Shown: positions 10,162-22,733 of the stretch, one piece after another | How positions within the stretch are numbered: position 1 is the stretch's first letter | Layout: each line of letters starts with the position of its first letter | NCBI RefSeq assembly: GCF_030272615.1 | Contig: NC_081408.1 | Coordinates: forward strand, 764,354,173 to 764,418,172 | Length of the DNA: 64,000 nt | Direction of reading: 5' to 3' | Source: Cryptomeria japonica | Lineage: Eukaryota > Streptophyta > Pinopsida > Cupressales > Cupressaceae | The notes under the pieces: model-generated | Told to the model about the DNA's origin: nothing | Database searches by the model: none | What the model saw: the letters and a program-made list of their open reading frames with translations, nothing else | Program-made: the position numbers and the translations under genes

Positions 10162-10796
10162 GTGATTTTTACTGGTGAAGAGTTTGGAGCACATCTTCCA
10201 AAACTACCTGGAAGCCCCAAACCCCTTTAAAATAGCTCTTTTTCAGTTACCCTAGTTGTACGACAAACCCAGATGGAAAAATTTGTGATCTTGTTTAACT
10301 TCCAAATGGGTATCTGAATATATAAAAACATATGGGGGTTGTTAGGAAATTTTGGGGAAAAGACCAAAAAATAGTCCAAGAAGGGTTAGTCAATTAGGCC
10401 TGATAGCAGCCGGTAGAAGCAAGTTGAAAGCCTAGGGATTGGGAGGAAGGTGCAGACCTTGTTAATGCATAAAATGACCTTGTAAATACCTACACAACAT
10501 TACCATAACCTTTTAACATGATTTTAGAGTGAAGATCCTTGGTGGAGGTCTTTGGAGCCTAGCTGGTGCTTTGGGAGCCTAGTAGGAGACCATCTCAAAA
10601 TCAGAGATTTGGGTCAAAAACAACAAGAAACCTCAAGAGGCTATATGTAGGAGGCAAGCCAGTAGATTTTAGGCCTTGGAGGTCTAAGGAGTGTACCCTA
10701 ACAAGTTACCTTGGAGGAGTGTGAGTAGAAGGGTGAGTAGAGGAGTTGGGGTGAGTAAAGGTGAATTGGAGAGCTAGGCATAAGACCTCTGCATCA
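10162..10796 (+). repeat. Partial 5' LTR of the chromovirus
   Basis: It aligns with 16492-17126 of the 3' LTR (shared gtgaagagtttggagcacat and the end CCTCTGCATCA). It begins exactly where the Tat A LTR ends. Confidence 0.85.
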
Positions 10797-10799
10797 GAG

Positions 10800-10811
10800 T
10801 GGTATCAGAGC
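10800..10811 (+). other. Primer binding site, initiator tRNA-Met
   Basis: TGGTATCAGAGC lies 3 nt after the LTR end and is the classic complement of the 3' end of plant initiator tRNA-Met. Confidence 0.9.
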
Positions 10812-10877
10812 CATTCTTTGAAATATTTGGTATCAGATTGTGAAGAATCAGAAGCAAGTTCGATTCCTCCAAAGGCA

Positions 10878-13800
10878 ATGACTCCAGAAGCCATTCGACA
10901 GATGGTGGCAGAGATAACAGAAGGATTGAAGGATAGAGAAGGAAGTAGAGGAACCAGAGAGGCAAAGAAGGAGAAGGGAAAGGTTAAGACAGAATGGGGT
11001 GATGAGACTGATTAAGAAGTGGAAGATGGAGAGGAACCAGCAGCAGTAGCTATGCCTCAAGACCAAAATTTATTCCTAGATGTAGTTAAATCCATGTCTA
11101 AGGACAATCTGGATGGATTACCCACATATGGAGGAAACCTCAATGGAGAAGAGTTGTTAGATTGGATAGAAGCTCTCAATAATCATTTTGATTACAAAGA
11201 GGTAGCAGAAGAGAAAAGAGTTAATGTGGCCAAATCAAGAATGAGAGGATTAGCATTGGTTTGGTGGAATATGATGCAAGAAGAAAGGATACAAGAAGGC
11301 AAAAAGAAGATAACTTCGTGGGAGCGTATGAAGATCAGACTTAAGGCACAATTCCTTCCAGGAGACTATGAAGTTCAAATTCATAAGAGACTACAAAATC
11401 TGAAACAAATGGAGCTAGATGTCAATGCTTACATGGAGGAATTCCATAAACTAAGCCTCAGAGCTAAGAAGCATGAGAATGAGGTGGAGAAATTGGCTAG
11501 ATACATGAATGGATTGAGACAAAATATACAAGACGAAATTAGTATCCTTACTCCTGATACCGTTCATAAGTATTTTCGGTTAGCATTAAGGGCAGAAGAC
11601 AAAATCAAGAGGAGGAGTGAACAAAATCAAAAGTTTAGAGGTGGCAGATCCTTTAGAGGAAGGGGCACTTTTAGTAGAGGACAACAAACATCAAGGAATG
11701 AAGAAAACTCAAGGCAAGAAGGTGGTGGAGACTCTTCAAGGGGGCCATTTAGAGGATCCTTCAGAGGAAGAAACAATTCTAGGGGCAGATTTGGAAGCTC
11801 GAGAAGAGGAAATTCAGGTTTCACTGGTAGATGTTACAATTGTAATCAAGTTGGCCACACAATGGGAAGGTGTCCAGAGAAAGCAACCAGCTCTTCAAAC
11901 TCATACATGGGTGAGAGAAGAACACAATTAGTGCAGGAAGAAGACAATCAAAGTGTGTCTTCCCCTCTCAGCAAGGCAGGCCCAGTGACAGATGGTGAAA
12001 GTCTAATGCTAAGGAGGTCTTTATTGAAGGTTCCTCAAGCTCAAGAGCCACCACAAAGGAAGAGTTTGTTTAGAACAACTTGTGAGTCTCAAGGCAAGAT
12101 TTACAAAGTGATTATAGACTTAGGTTCAACTGAGAATATAGTTTCAACTAAAATGGTGGATAAACTCAAGTTAAAGAGGTTGCCACATCTCACTCCCTAC
12201 AAGGTGTCACGGCTCAAATGGGGCCAAGATGTCTTAGTTGATGAGAAAGCATGGGTAGACTATGAGATTGGTGAGTATAAGGACAAGATTTTATGTGATA
12301 TATTGCCTATGGATGCTTGCCATTTGTTGTTGGGACGTCCATGGCAATTTGATGTAAAGGCTCAACATGATGGAAAAAACAATAGCTATATCATTATCAA
12401 GAATGGTAAGAGGTATCAAATGGATCCATTACCTGATCCAAAAGTGGAAAAACAAGTGGGATCAAGTCTAATGATGATGAGTGGCAAAGAGTTTCTTAAG
12501 GTGATGAAGCAAGATGGAAATCAAGGGTATGCTATTGTGCTCAAACCTAGTGAAGAAGGTAAGGCAGATCCAATGGAAGAAGTGCCACAAGAGGTGAAAG
12601 GTCTACTCAAACAATATGCAGAAGTAATAGGAGAAGATCTACCTGATTCTTTGCCACCAATGAGGGATGTAAATCACCAAATAGACCTGGTTCCAGGGGC
12701 AAGTTTGCCTAACAAGGTTGCCTACAAAATGACACCTAGTCAAAATGAAGAAATTGCCAAACAAGTGCAGGAGCTCTTGGACAAAGGATTCATCAAAAAG
12801 GGTTTGAGTCCATGTGCTATACCTACTGTCTTAGCACCCAAGAAAGGGGGAAAATGGAGAATGTGTACAGATTCTAGAGCAATCAATAAGATCACTATAA
12901 GGTATCGGTTCCCTACACCAAGGATAGAAGACCTGTTGGACAATCTTGGGGGTGCAAGCTATTTCACAAAGGTGGATTTAAAATTAGGTTATCATTAGAT
13001 AAGAATCAGACCAGCGGATGAATGGAAGACAACCTTTAGGACCAATGCTGGCCTCTATGAGTGGTTGGTCATGCCATTTGGCGTTACCAATGCACCTAGC
13101 ACCTTTCAAAGGCTCATGAATGAAGTCTTGGCTGAGTTCATAGGTAAATTTGTGATTGTATATCTTGATGACATTCTAATCTTCAGCAGGTCTAAAGAAG
13201 AACATCTCAAGGATGGGGAGATGGTCTTGAAGAAGCTGAAAAAGGCACAACTCAAAATCAATCTTGAAAAGTGTGAGTATCTCAAGACTGAACTTGTATA
13301 TCTTGGTTTTGTCATTTCACAAGGTTGTCTAAAAATGGATCCTAGTAAGGTTGAGGCAATCCTTAGTTGGCCTACACCTAATAATATTAGTGATGTTAGG
13401 AGCTTTCATGGGTTAGCATCCTTTTATAGGAAGTTTGTAAGAAACTTTAGTCATGTGTGTGCTCCTGTGCTCAATACTATCAAAGCGGGAGTCAAGTGTT
13501 AGTTTAGGTGGACAGAGGCAGCCCAAAAGGGATTTGAGTTGTTGAAAAAGAAAATAGCTGAGTTACCTACCCTTAGGTTACCTTATTTCAATCAGCTATT
13601 TATGGTTGAGTGTGATGCTAGTCAAAGAGCAATAGGGGTTGTTTTGAGTCAAGAGGGTCTTCCCATAGCCTTTTTCTCTGAAAAGATGAATGAAGCAAAA
13701 CAAAAGTACTTTGTGTATGACTTGGAGTTGTATGCCATGGTGCAAGCCTTGAAGAAGTGGCATCATTACTTGTTGCCCAAAGAGTTTGTGGTCTATACTG

Positions 13801-15457
13801 ACAACCATGCCCTTAGTTTTCTCAATGGACAAGAGAAGTTGAATCAGAAGCACCTGAAATGGGTAGAATACCTACACTCTTATACCTTCACTATCAAGCA
13901 TAAGAAGGGCACCTGAAATAAAGTTGTTGATGCACTCAGTAGGAGAGTCATGACCATACAAGAGGTTAAATTGCACAGTGTGGGGTTGGAGGAGTTGAGA
14001 GACCTCTACAAAGAAGACAAAGATTTTGCTGATGTGTATGCTACATGTTCTGATTTTTCTAACACTTATTATGTTTCATACTCAAAGTATATGATACAGG
14101 AAGGTTTGTTGTTTAAAGGACATCTCCTTTGTGTACCCCAATGCTCTATGAGGCAAAACATCATTCAAGAGAAACATCAAGGGGGTCTAGGAGGTCATTT
14201 TGGCAATGATAAAACAATGGAGCATGTTAGTCGGTTTTACTATTGGCCCAAGTTGCAATCAAAAGTAAGGAGATTTGTTGAACAATGTCCCATATGTCAG
14301 AGAGCAAAAGGATCAGCAAGTAATGCAGGTTTATATCAGCCCTTAGTCATACCCCAAAGGCCTTGGGAATTTTTGAGCATGGACTTTGTGTTGGGTTTAC
14401 CAAGAACACCAAGAGGATTTGATAGTGTTTATGTGGTTGTAGATAGGTTCAGTAAAATGGCTCACTTTATCCCTTGTAATAGTACCAATGATGCCACCTA
14501 TATTGCAGGTCTTTTCTTCAAAGAAATAGTAAGAATCCATGGACTTCCAATTAGCATTGTGAGTGATAGGGATGTTAAGTTTTTTAGTCACTTCTGGAGA
14601 ACCTTATCGACAAAGTTGGGTATTAGACTCTCATTTTCATCTACCTACCATCCACAATCAGATGGCCAGACTAAGGTGGTCAATAGGTACTTGGGTAATC
14701 TCCTAAGGTGTCTCACTAAGTAGCATGGTCAGACTTGGGACTTGGTGATCAGCCAAGCAGAATATGCATACAATGATTCAGTCAACCAGAGCACAGGTAA
14801 AAGTCCTTTTGAAATTGTTTATGGAATGCATCCTAGAGGTGTCTTAGAACTTAGTGATATCAGTACAATGACCCACAAGAGTGCTCAAGGAGAGAGTTTG
14901 TTGAAGGTATTAAGGAAATTCATGACAAAGTACGACAGTCCTTGCAACAAGAATCAGAAAAATATAAGGAACATGTTGATCAATCAAGGAGGAACTTGAA
15001 ATTTAAGGTTGGAGACTTAGTTTTGGCTTATCTCAGAAAGGAAAGACTTCCAAAAGGACAACCAACCAAGTTGATGATGAAGAAGATTGGGCCACTCAAG
15101 ATTGTGCATAAGTTTGGCCAAAATGCCTATGAGGTTGAACTACCTCCTTCTTTGGCCATATCTCCTATTTTCAATATTTGTGACTTGTATCCCTATAAAG
15201 GAGAATCTCAAACCTCTCATATGGATACCACATTTCAATCTAAAGAGGATTGGGTGAAGGATTTACCAGTTAGTCAACTGGTTCAATTGGAAAGCATCTT
15301 GGATACCAAGGTGATCAAGAAGACAAGAAAGGGCATCTACAAATATTGTCTTGTGAAGTGGGAAGGTCTACTTGATTCAGAGGCTACATGGATGTCAAAA
15401 GATAACATAATTAATCATGGAGTGCAACTGGCAGACCTGATAACTCAAGGGAGTTGA
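10878..15457 (+). pseudogene. Chromovirus gag-pol polyprotein (degraded)
   Basis: The frame opens at ATG 10878. Order: gag core, Arg/Gly-rich tract, CCHC knuckle (CYNCNQVGHTMGRC, 11832-11873), protease, RT (YLDD at 13161-13172), RNase H (CDAS, DLELYA, YTDN), H2C2 finger and integrase core, and a chromodomain near 15280-15420 (YCLVKWEGLL). Breaks are TAA 11013, TAG 12996, TAG 13500, TGA 13914, TAG 14721 and a frameshift near 14905. The protease site reads DLGS where DSG is usual. The integrase third acid reads K (DGQTKVVNRY). At the TAGs the family consensus predicts Q. The intact product would copy and integrate the element; a chromodomain is thought to steer integration to heterochromatin. 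Confidence 0.9.
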
Positions 15458-15467
15458 GTTCCTTGCC

Positions 15468-15478
15468 CCAGGGGAGTA
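15468..15478 (+). other. Polypurine tract of the chromovirus
   Basis: A CCAGGGGAGTA stretch 10 nt after the pol stop sits directly before the LTR start TGGTGCAAAG. Confidence 0.6.
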
Positions 15479-17126
15479 TGGTGCAAAGCACCTAGCTCAA
15501 AGTTGTTTTTTCTTGCATTTTAGAGTTTTTGTGTTATTTAAAGTTATTTTATGTTGTAAAAAGGTGGAATAAATCCTATGAATCTTTTTGAAGCCATAGT
15601 TTGGTTGTCCACACTTTTGTTGTGCTCAGGATCCAAAAAAATTGTCATTATCCTGAAATGTTGTCAAAATGTCAATTTTTTGGTTTGTACCAGGTGGATG
15701 CCTGGAAACTTGCTAGAATGTTTGGAAATGGTTTAAATCAATTTTGGGATTCCATTTGAGTTATGTTTCAGGCCTTGAGAGTCTTGGAGTGTGTTTTGGC
15801 ACTCATAGGTAAAAGTATTCAAAAATTGGTCATGACAACTTTTGTATTTTTAGGCAAAAGTTGCCCATGAAGGAAATGGCATTGGAAGTTGGTTGGAACC
15901 AACTTAAAATGGTGTATAAAACCTTATAATCATCCCCAATAATACATTAATCAACTTTTGGTTTGCATTCAGTTCATTTGCCAAGGGTTTCCTATGCTTT
16001 TTCTCACGTTTGGACGGTTTTTGCTTTGAATTTATGATTTTGTACAACTTGTATGGTTTGTTATGGTGCTCATAGTAGCATAGTAAGTTAGGAATTTGTT
16101 TTAACTTTCCAACAAGTATAATATGAAGGTCTGAAGTGCTTTGGATCAAAAGTTATCATTGTTTTTGTAAAAGTTACTCACAAACCCTTGAAATTTGGGG
16201 TTTTGATTGAAAAAAAGGATTTTACCTAAGCATATATGAATGGCACAAGTTTCAATCTAGTGGATGGATTGTTTAGGCTCTTTAAATAGTTTTAGAGTAG
16301 GTTTTTTTTGTTTTTGCAGGCCACAAGGAGGAGAATGGGTGAGATGAATAACACACAAGCTTGTAGCTAGTGTGTGGGAGGCAGCAGAGATTGCTCATTT
16401 TCAGTGCCATGGAGAAGTGATACCCCAGAAACCCATAGTGTTTTGTAAATTTATATGGGTGTACTAAAATAATCAAAGATTTTTTTGGTTGGTGATTTTG
16501 ACCGGTGAAGAGTTTGGAGCACATCTTCCAAAACTGCCTGGGAGCCCCAAACCCCTTTAAAATAGTTCTTTTTCAGTTACCCTAGTTGTACGACAAACCC
16601 AGATGGGAAAATTTGTGATCTTGTTTAAATTATAAATGGGTATCTGAATATGTAAAAAAATATAGGGGTGTTAGGAAATTTTTGGGAAGAGGACCAAAAA
16701 ACAGTCCAAGAAGGGCTAGTCAATTAGGCCTAATAGCTGCTGGTAGAAGCAAGTTGAAAGCCTAGGGATTGGGGGGAAGGTGTAGACCTTGTTAATGCAT
16801 AAAATTACCTTTTAAATACCTACACAACATTACCATAACCTTTGAACATGATTTTAGAGTGAAGATCCTTGGTGGAGGTCTTTGGAGCCTAGCTTGTGCT
16901 TTGGGAGCCTAGTAGGAGACCATCTCAAAATCAGAGATTTGGGTCAAAAAAAACAAAAAACCTCAAGAGGCTATACCTAGGAGGCAATTCAGTATATTTT
17001 AGGCCTTGGAGGTCTAAGGAGTGTACCCTAACAAGTTACCTTGGAGGAGTGTGAGTAGAAGGGTGAGTAGAGGAGTTGGGGTGAGTAAAGGTGAATTGGA
17101 GAGCTAGGCACAAGACCTCTGCATCA
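15479..17126 (+). repeat. 3' LTR of the chromovirus
   Basis: It runs TGGTGCAAAG...CTCTGCATCA, 1648 bp. The last 635 bp are repeated at 10162-10796. No gene lies inside; open frames here are chance. Confidence 0.8.
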
Positions 17127-17780
17127 GTGGTGCCACGATTTGGAATTCTAATTAAGGAAGGGGATGGCTAGGAGGAATTTCTTCCTTTTATTTATGGCCC
17201 AAAGGATGAAATCAAATACCAGTTCCGTGAACGTGCTCGTGTGGGGTGGGAAGCGATGAAACTCTTTGTGAAATTAACCAGGGTGGATGAAGTCCTGAAG
17301 GCTCTGCATGTGGTGGCAAGGATGGAGGTTGGTAGGGAATTGAGAGATAGATTTGAAGAAGAAAGGGCCATACAGCTACTGGAAAGCTTGGAGGGTGACC
17401 CTGACTTCGGGTGCCTAGACTGCATTCCAAAAATGAAAGCTAAAGTGGCAAAAGGGAAAGCATCGACCTCCGAGGAGGGAAGGGAGGAGGCGACCCAGGG
17501 GGATAGTGAGTGAGTGGCCTATCGGCCAATGTTTTTTAATTTGCTTCCAAATGACTTCATCTGTTAGTTTTAATTCCAAAACTTTTATTACTGCTGGAAC
17601 ATTTGTTATGGATAACCATCAATGAACTGGTTTCTTTGTTTGCTACTAGAAGCTGTACGGTAGGATAATTTGCAAGGTTGGACTGTGAGCAGTATGGTTT
17701 TCTCTCTGTCTGTGTTTATGTATGGTGAATGACTGCAAATTTTGTATTTTGAAATCTTTGAATCAATAGAATGAAAAAAA
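17127..17780 (+). pseudogene. Unrecognised gene 3' fragment with A-run end
   Basis: A frame from about 17130 to the TGA at 17513 has one stop near 17170. It reads as a charged helical protein (VGWEAMKLFVKLTRVDEVLK, later LRDRFEEERAIQLLESL) with an acidic/Ser tail (KASTSEEGREEATQGDSE). About 260 nt of untranslated-looking sequence follow and end in AATAGAATG plus an A-run at 17774-17780. This is the shape of a transcript 3' end, from a host gene or a LINE-like element. I do not recognise the family. It starts directly at the chromovirus edge, so the 5' part may lie beyond that insertion. Confidence 0.4.
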
Positions 17781-18700
17781 ATTTACCAATCAAAATAATA
17801 ATAATAATATAAAATCATCAATTAAATACAAATTCGTGAAATAAACATCAATAGATAATAAATATCTAATAATAATTAACACATTAATATCAAATATTAA
17901 CGCCATCCATTAATTTAATTTAATACTAAATAAACTATATAAACCAATTAATTATTAATTAATAAATCATCGCAAATTCACAAGGCAACCCAACATAAGG
18001 TTGAACAACATACCACATGATGCAAACCAATGACTCAAGCCAAGACACTAATTGACAAGGGTATCAACTTAAGCCTAAATTATGAGAGGGAAACACATGC
18101 CATCTTTGACAACTTGCCATTGGGATAAGACACGCTCAAACCTGTGAGACCAGGTGGAGTCGATGTCTGGTACCCGCAATCCTACATCCACCACTAAAAC
18201 ACAATACAACATATGTATGACACATATACATCATAATAATCAGACATGTGATAGAGAATCCTGATGACAAATCATACTCGCTGTGAGTGATATGACATCG
18301 TCTCTACTCACGAAGACAGTCACACAATATAACATCAAAAACATCGCATAAAATCATGATCATGATATAGGGTTAGTACCTTCATAGCATCATAAGTCAT
18401 ATAAATCTCCAAACATGATAAGTTGTATCAAATTACATAAATCCACATCGAGTAACTAGCATCATCAATACCATCTAAGATGGCAATAAAGTCATAAATA
18501 ACCATCTAAGCATCAACCATATGTCTAAATAAGTCTATCAATGTGTAAGTCAAAATGCAACCCTAGGAGAGGCACTACACATCACATGTGTATTTTTCTT
18601 TGAATCAAATTTGTGTGTTGGAGCACTTCCAATCACATCTCATCCAATCTATTCAACTATGTGATTTAAAGTTGTATGGTCTTCTATGAGACTAATCCAA
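17781..18700. other. AT-rich spacer
   Basis: No gene, repeat array or recognised element was seen. The sequence has an ATA/ATT-rich start and a plain middle part. Confidence 0.5.
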
Positions 18701-20600
18701 ACCTCTATAGTTAACCATAATATTTCTAATTTAAACTCCATAAAGAGAATCTACTTCTTTTGGCAAACTAGTTCATAGGGAGTGAAATTGGTGGTGGTTT
18801 TCTAAGTTGTTTTATAAGCCCAGACAAATTCAAATAGTCTATTTGCCCGGTCAATCCTTTGTGTAGAAATTGTGTTTGTTAAGATGGCTTCTAATTCCCT
18901 TTTTATAACTTCTATTTGGAAATTAGATTGAGGGTGGTAAGGAGAGGATTTCTTACGAGTGACCTAGTAGCAATGCATGAATACTTCGAAAAGGACAAGC
19001 ATGAAATGAGACCCCTGGTCTAAAACTAAAATTTGTGGGGCTCTAAACCTTTATAGGATGTGCTTGTAGAAAAATTGTGTAGGTAATTCTTTCACCTCTA
19101 CTCATTTTGTGATGTAATTTGTGCAAATAAGGATGTAGTGATTGCCTTTGATGGTTGATCATTGGTCCAACTCCCCATGTTTTAAATGACTCAAGAGCTT
19201 CCTAAGGATGGAGAGACATCTCTATTGATAGATTAGGTCATTCCATTCATTAGAACTAATCATAGTGTTTGACATGGCAGTTGATGTCTTTGGTCATGAT
19301 TGCCCAACAAATAGTATGTTGCATTAAGTATTATGTGCCCAATTCTTATTGTTGAAAAGTGTCCACTTTAAGGTTAATCATGTCAAGCTATGATAATCTC
19401 ATGCACCTCTATTTCCTGCACACATATTTGAAGTGCATGATCAATGCTCATTTAAATATCATATCCAATCATTTAAATATAATAATTCTCTTTGATTAAA
19501 TAATTTCACTTGTTTGGTGTGAAATGGGGAGGACACTTTCACGTGGCTGGATAATTGTCAAGTTCCACAAAATAATATTACTAGATAGATATTTCAAATT
19601 GATGCTCATTAGGGAAGGCGTCATCTACTAGTTCATTTTTTCCCTACAAAGATAAACTCGATAAAAATGTCAACAATTACATTATCTTTCCCTAGTTTGT
19701 TAATGATAGTAATGAGAAATTATTACAATAAAAATAACCAACAAATAATTTTGTTGCCAACTACAATCGTATTCATTAAATATCAAATAGCAGCATGATC
19801 TATGTGAACAAAACCTTATATATAGTGATATAGTGATGGAACGTTTTGATTACATAAACTACCACCAAGAATTATTTCTTTGTAGTGGTATATTTTCTCT
19901 AATGGAGTTAATGTTTTACTAATATTGTAGATAGCATGGATGCTTCCAAAGTCACCTTTCTAATCCAAGGCAACTTCCATGGCCCAATTGGATGCATCTT
20001 TATAAATGTGTAATGTTTATACCTAGTTGGGTCCTTTAAGGACAAGAGTTCTGTCTAGAACCCTTTTGATACTCTTGAAAGATAAACAGTTGGTTTCCAA
20101 CTAAATTTGGAATCTTTTTTGAACATGTTAAATAATGGATTTGATATCCTGCTAAATCCTTCAATGGTTTCTTTATAATATCTAGCATATCCTAAGAATC
20201 TTTGGACTTCTTTTGAGATTGATGCACATGAATTTGTAAGATGGCTTTGATTTTTTTAGGGTCTACTTTAAATCCTTCCTTAGAAATATGATATTTCCAA
20301 GAATAAAGCAAAATCATCATAAGTAGGATTTTTTTTGTGATTCAAGGATAATCAAAGTTCCTCACATCATTTTAAAACTCATTTTAGACTTTGTGAGGCT
20401 TCATTGAATGTTTTCCAATTAATTATGAAGTCATCCATGTATACATCAATGCAAGTTGTAGTGAGATCTATGAATATTGTCAAAAATGCTTGTGAAAAGG
20501 TGGCAAGAGCATTACAAAGTCTAAAAGGTAAGATCTTGTAAGCATATTGTGTGCAAGGAAAAGTGACTTCAAGGGAATGCATAGAACGTATTTAACACAT
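18700..20600 (-). pseudogene. Decayed Athila-like pol relic (integrase, RNase H, RT)
   Basis: Minus-strand fragments can be read through many stops and shifts. RT lies at 20582-20379 (LCNALATF, YMDDFI). An RNase H piece (HYITIYKVLFT) is near 19830. Integrase lies near 19100-18740 (SPYHPQSN, RELEAILTNTIST, RLFEFVWAYKTT). The motif order and wording match the Athila-like element at 43000-45270, so this is an older copy of a related element. No LTRs could be attached with confidence. Confidence 0.7.
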
Positions 20601-21947
20601 TCAGTTTCACAAATTATAAGCAACATCAAAATTGGACAAAAGAAAACAACAATAAACATAAAATGCAAACCAAATTACCACAGTATGGTCTTCTTAATGC
20701 ATTATTGGTCCTTTGATATATAATTGTATGTGTGCTCACGATCTTGGCATTGTAATAGTGCTCCAAGTGCTCAAGATAGGATAGTTGATGGCATGGACAT
20801 GATAGTATATGCTTGCATGAAGATAATGCGGTTGCATTAGCTCTCCAATTCAAAATCACTTATTGTTGCATTGCATTACATGAAATCTTAAAGTTTCATA
20901 ATGGGAGAATGAGAAAAGTTTTGGTTAAGTTTAGGAGAAAATAGAGTGAAGGGATAGGATTAAAAAATGAAGATAAAGGGTGGAGGATTCTTAGGGTTAT
21001 CACCTTACATGAGAGGTTGAGAAATATCAACCTAAGAAGTTATGAGATGACACAAGGAGTTGGGAGAAGTGATGGGTGAAGTGCAAGAAAGATTTGTCAT
21101 AAAAGCACTTCTTGTCTCCACACTCAAAAGTACATGGGAGAATGGAATAAATGAATTTTAAATTACTTAGAGGGAACAGGTGGATAAGAAATTCATGTGG
21201 GTCCTTTCCAAAAGTGGTTGGCATTTAAGGTTGAGGTGGCTTTGATAAGGAAGCCACTTATCACATTAGTTGACTTTTGTTCCTATTTTTTATGATTGGA
21301 GGTGTGCACATGATTAGACGAGGGGATTAGATTAATGAAGATAGATTAGAGTGCAAGTGGAGAATGTAGGAGGATTTGACATTTGGAGAGAGAATGGGCG
21401 GAGAAATTAAAAATCTCTTTTAATTGCAAGTGAGACAAAGAGAGAATTTTGAATTAAATAATAATTCAAAAATTTGAGGGAAAGACTAAGCATATTTAAT
21501 TAAATAATTATGGAGGTTTATTTAATTAAATTTGACCAAGGACTATAGGTAAATTAAATAAATAAATTCACCTAGGACTATAGAAGCAAAAATATATTAA
21601 TTAATTAATCAATTTATTAAATTAGTAACATGACTATAAAAGAGAGGGACCATGTCAATTAATTTGATCAAATATTAATGTTTAAATTTAGGTGTTTACA
21701 TTTTGTCCCATTATGCATCTTACTCTAAAAAGTGGGGAGATCGAAGAACACATAGTGCTTACCATGAAATCGTGAAAGGAAAAGGTGGCAACTTTAGCAC
21801 CACTCACCCCCTTTTGGAGTAGGGTGCACCATCTTTCATGGTGGGTGTCCTTCCATATAGTAATCTCCTTGGATCGAGGCATGCCAATGGGTACATACTG
21901 ATTTAAATGGCATACGTGGAAATCATAAAATGTAGGCCAATTCAAAT
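20601..21947 (-). other. Spacer with a possible decayed minus-strand LTR
   Basis: No gene. On the minus strand a purine-rich stretch (AATGGGACAAAA) is followed at 21700 by TGTAAACACC, resembling the polypurine tract and TGTAGACAC start of the Tat LTRs. The 21450-21680 part has the same ATTAATTAAAT style as their U3. The other end of this putative LTR was not found. Confidence 0.25.

Positions 21948-22733
<786 letters not shown>

Larger units (their letters stand above)
10162..17126 (+). mobile_element. Chromodomain Ty3/gypsy element (chromovirus)
   Basis: It comprises a truncated 5' LTR (10162-10796), tRNA-iMet primer site, gag-pol ending in a chromodomain, polypurine tract and full 3' LTR (15479-17126). 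The 5' LTR lacks about 1 kb that the 3' LTR has. The break matches the outer edge of Tat A, so the missing part should lie left of Tat A, outside the window. The right flank begins GTGGT, the expected target duplication. The exact chromovirus clade is not assigned. Confidence 0.85.

Noticed and set aside
10155-10170. CATCAG as target duplication of the chromovirus
   Set aside because: The CATCA belongs to the ends of the Tat and chromovirus LTRs; the 5' LTR is truncated here, so the true left flank is outside the window.
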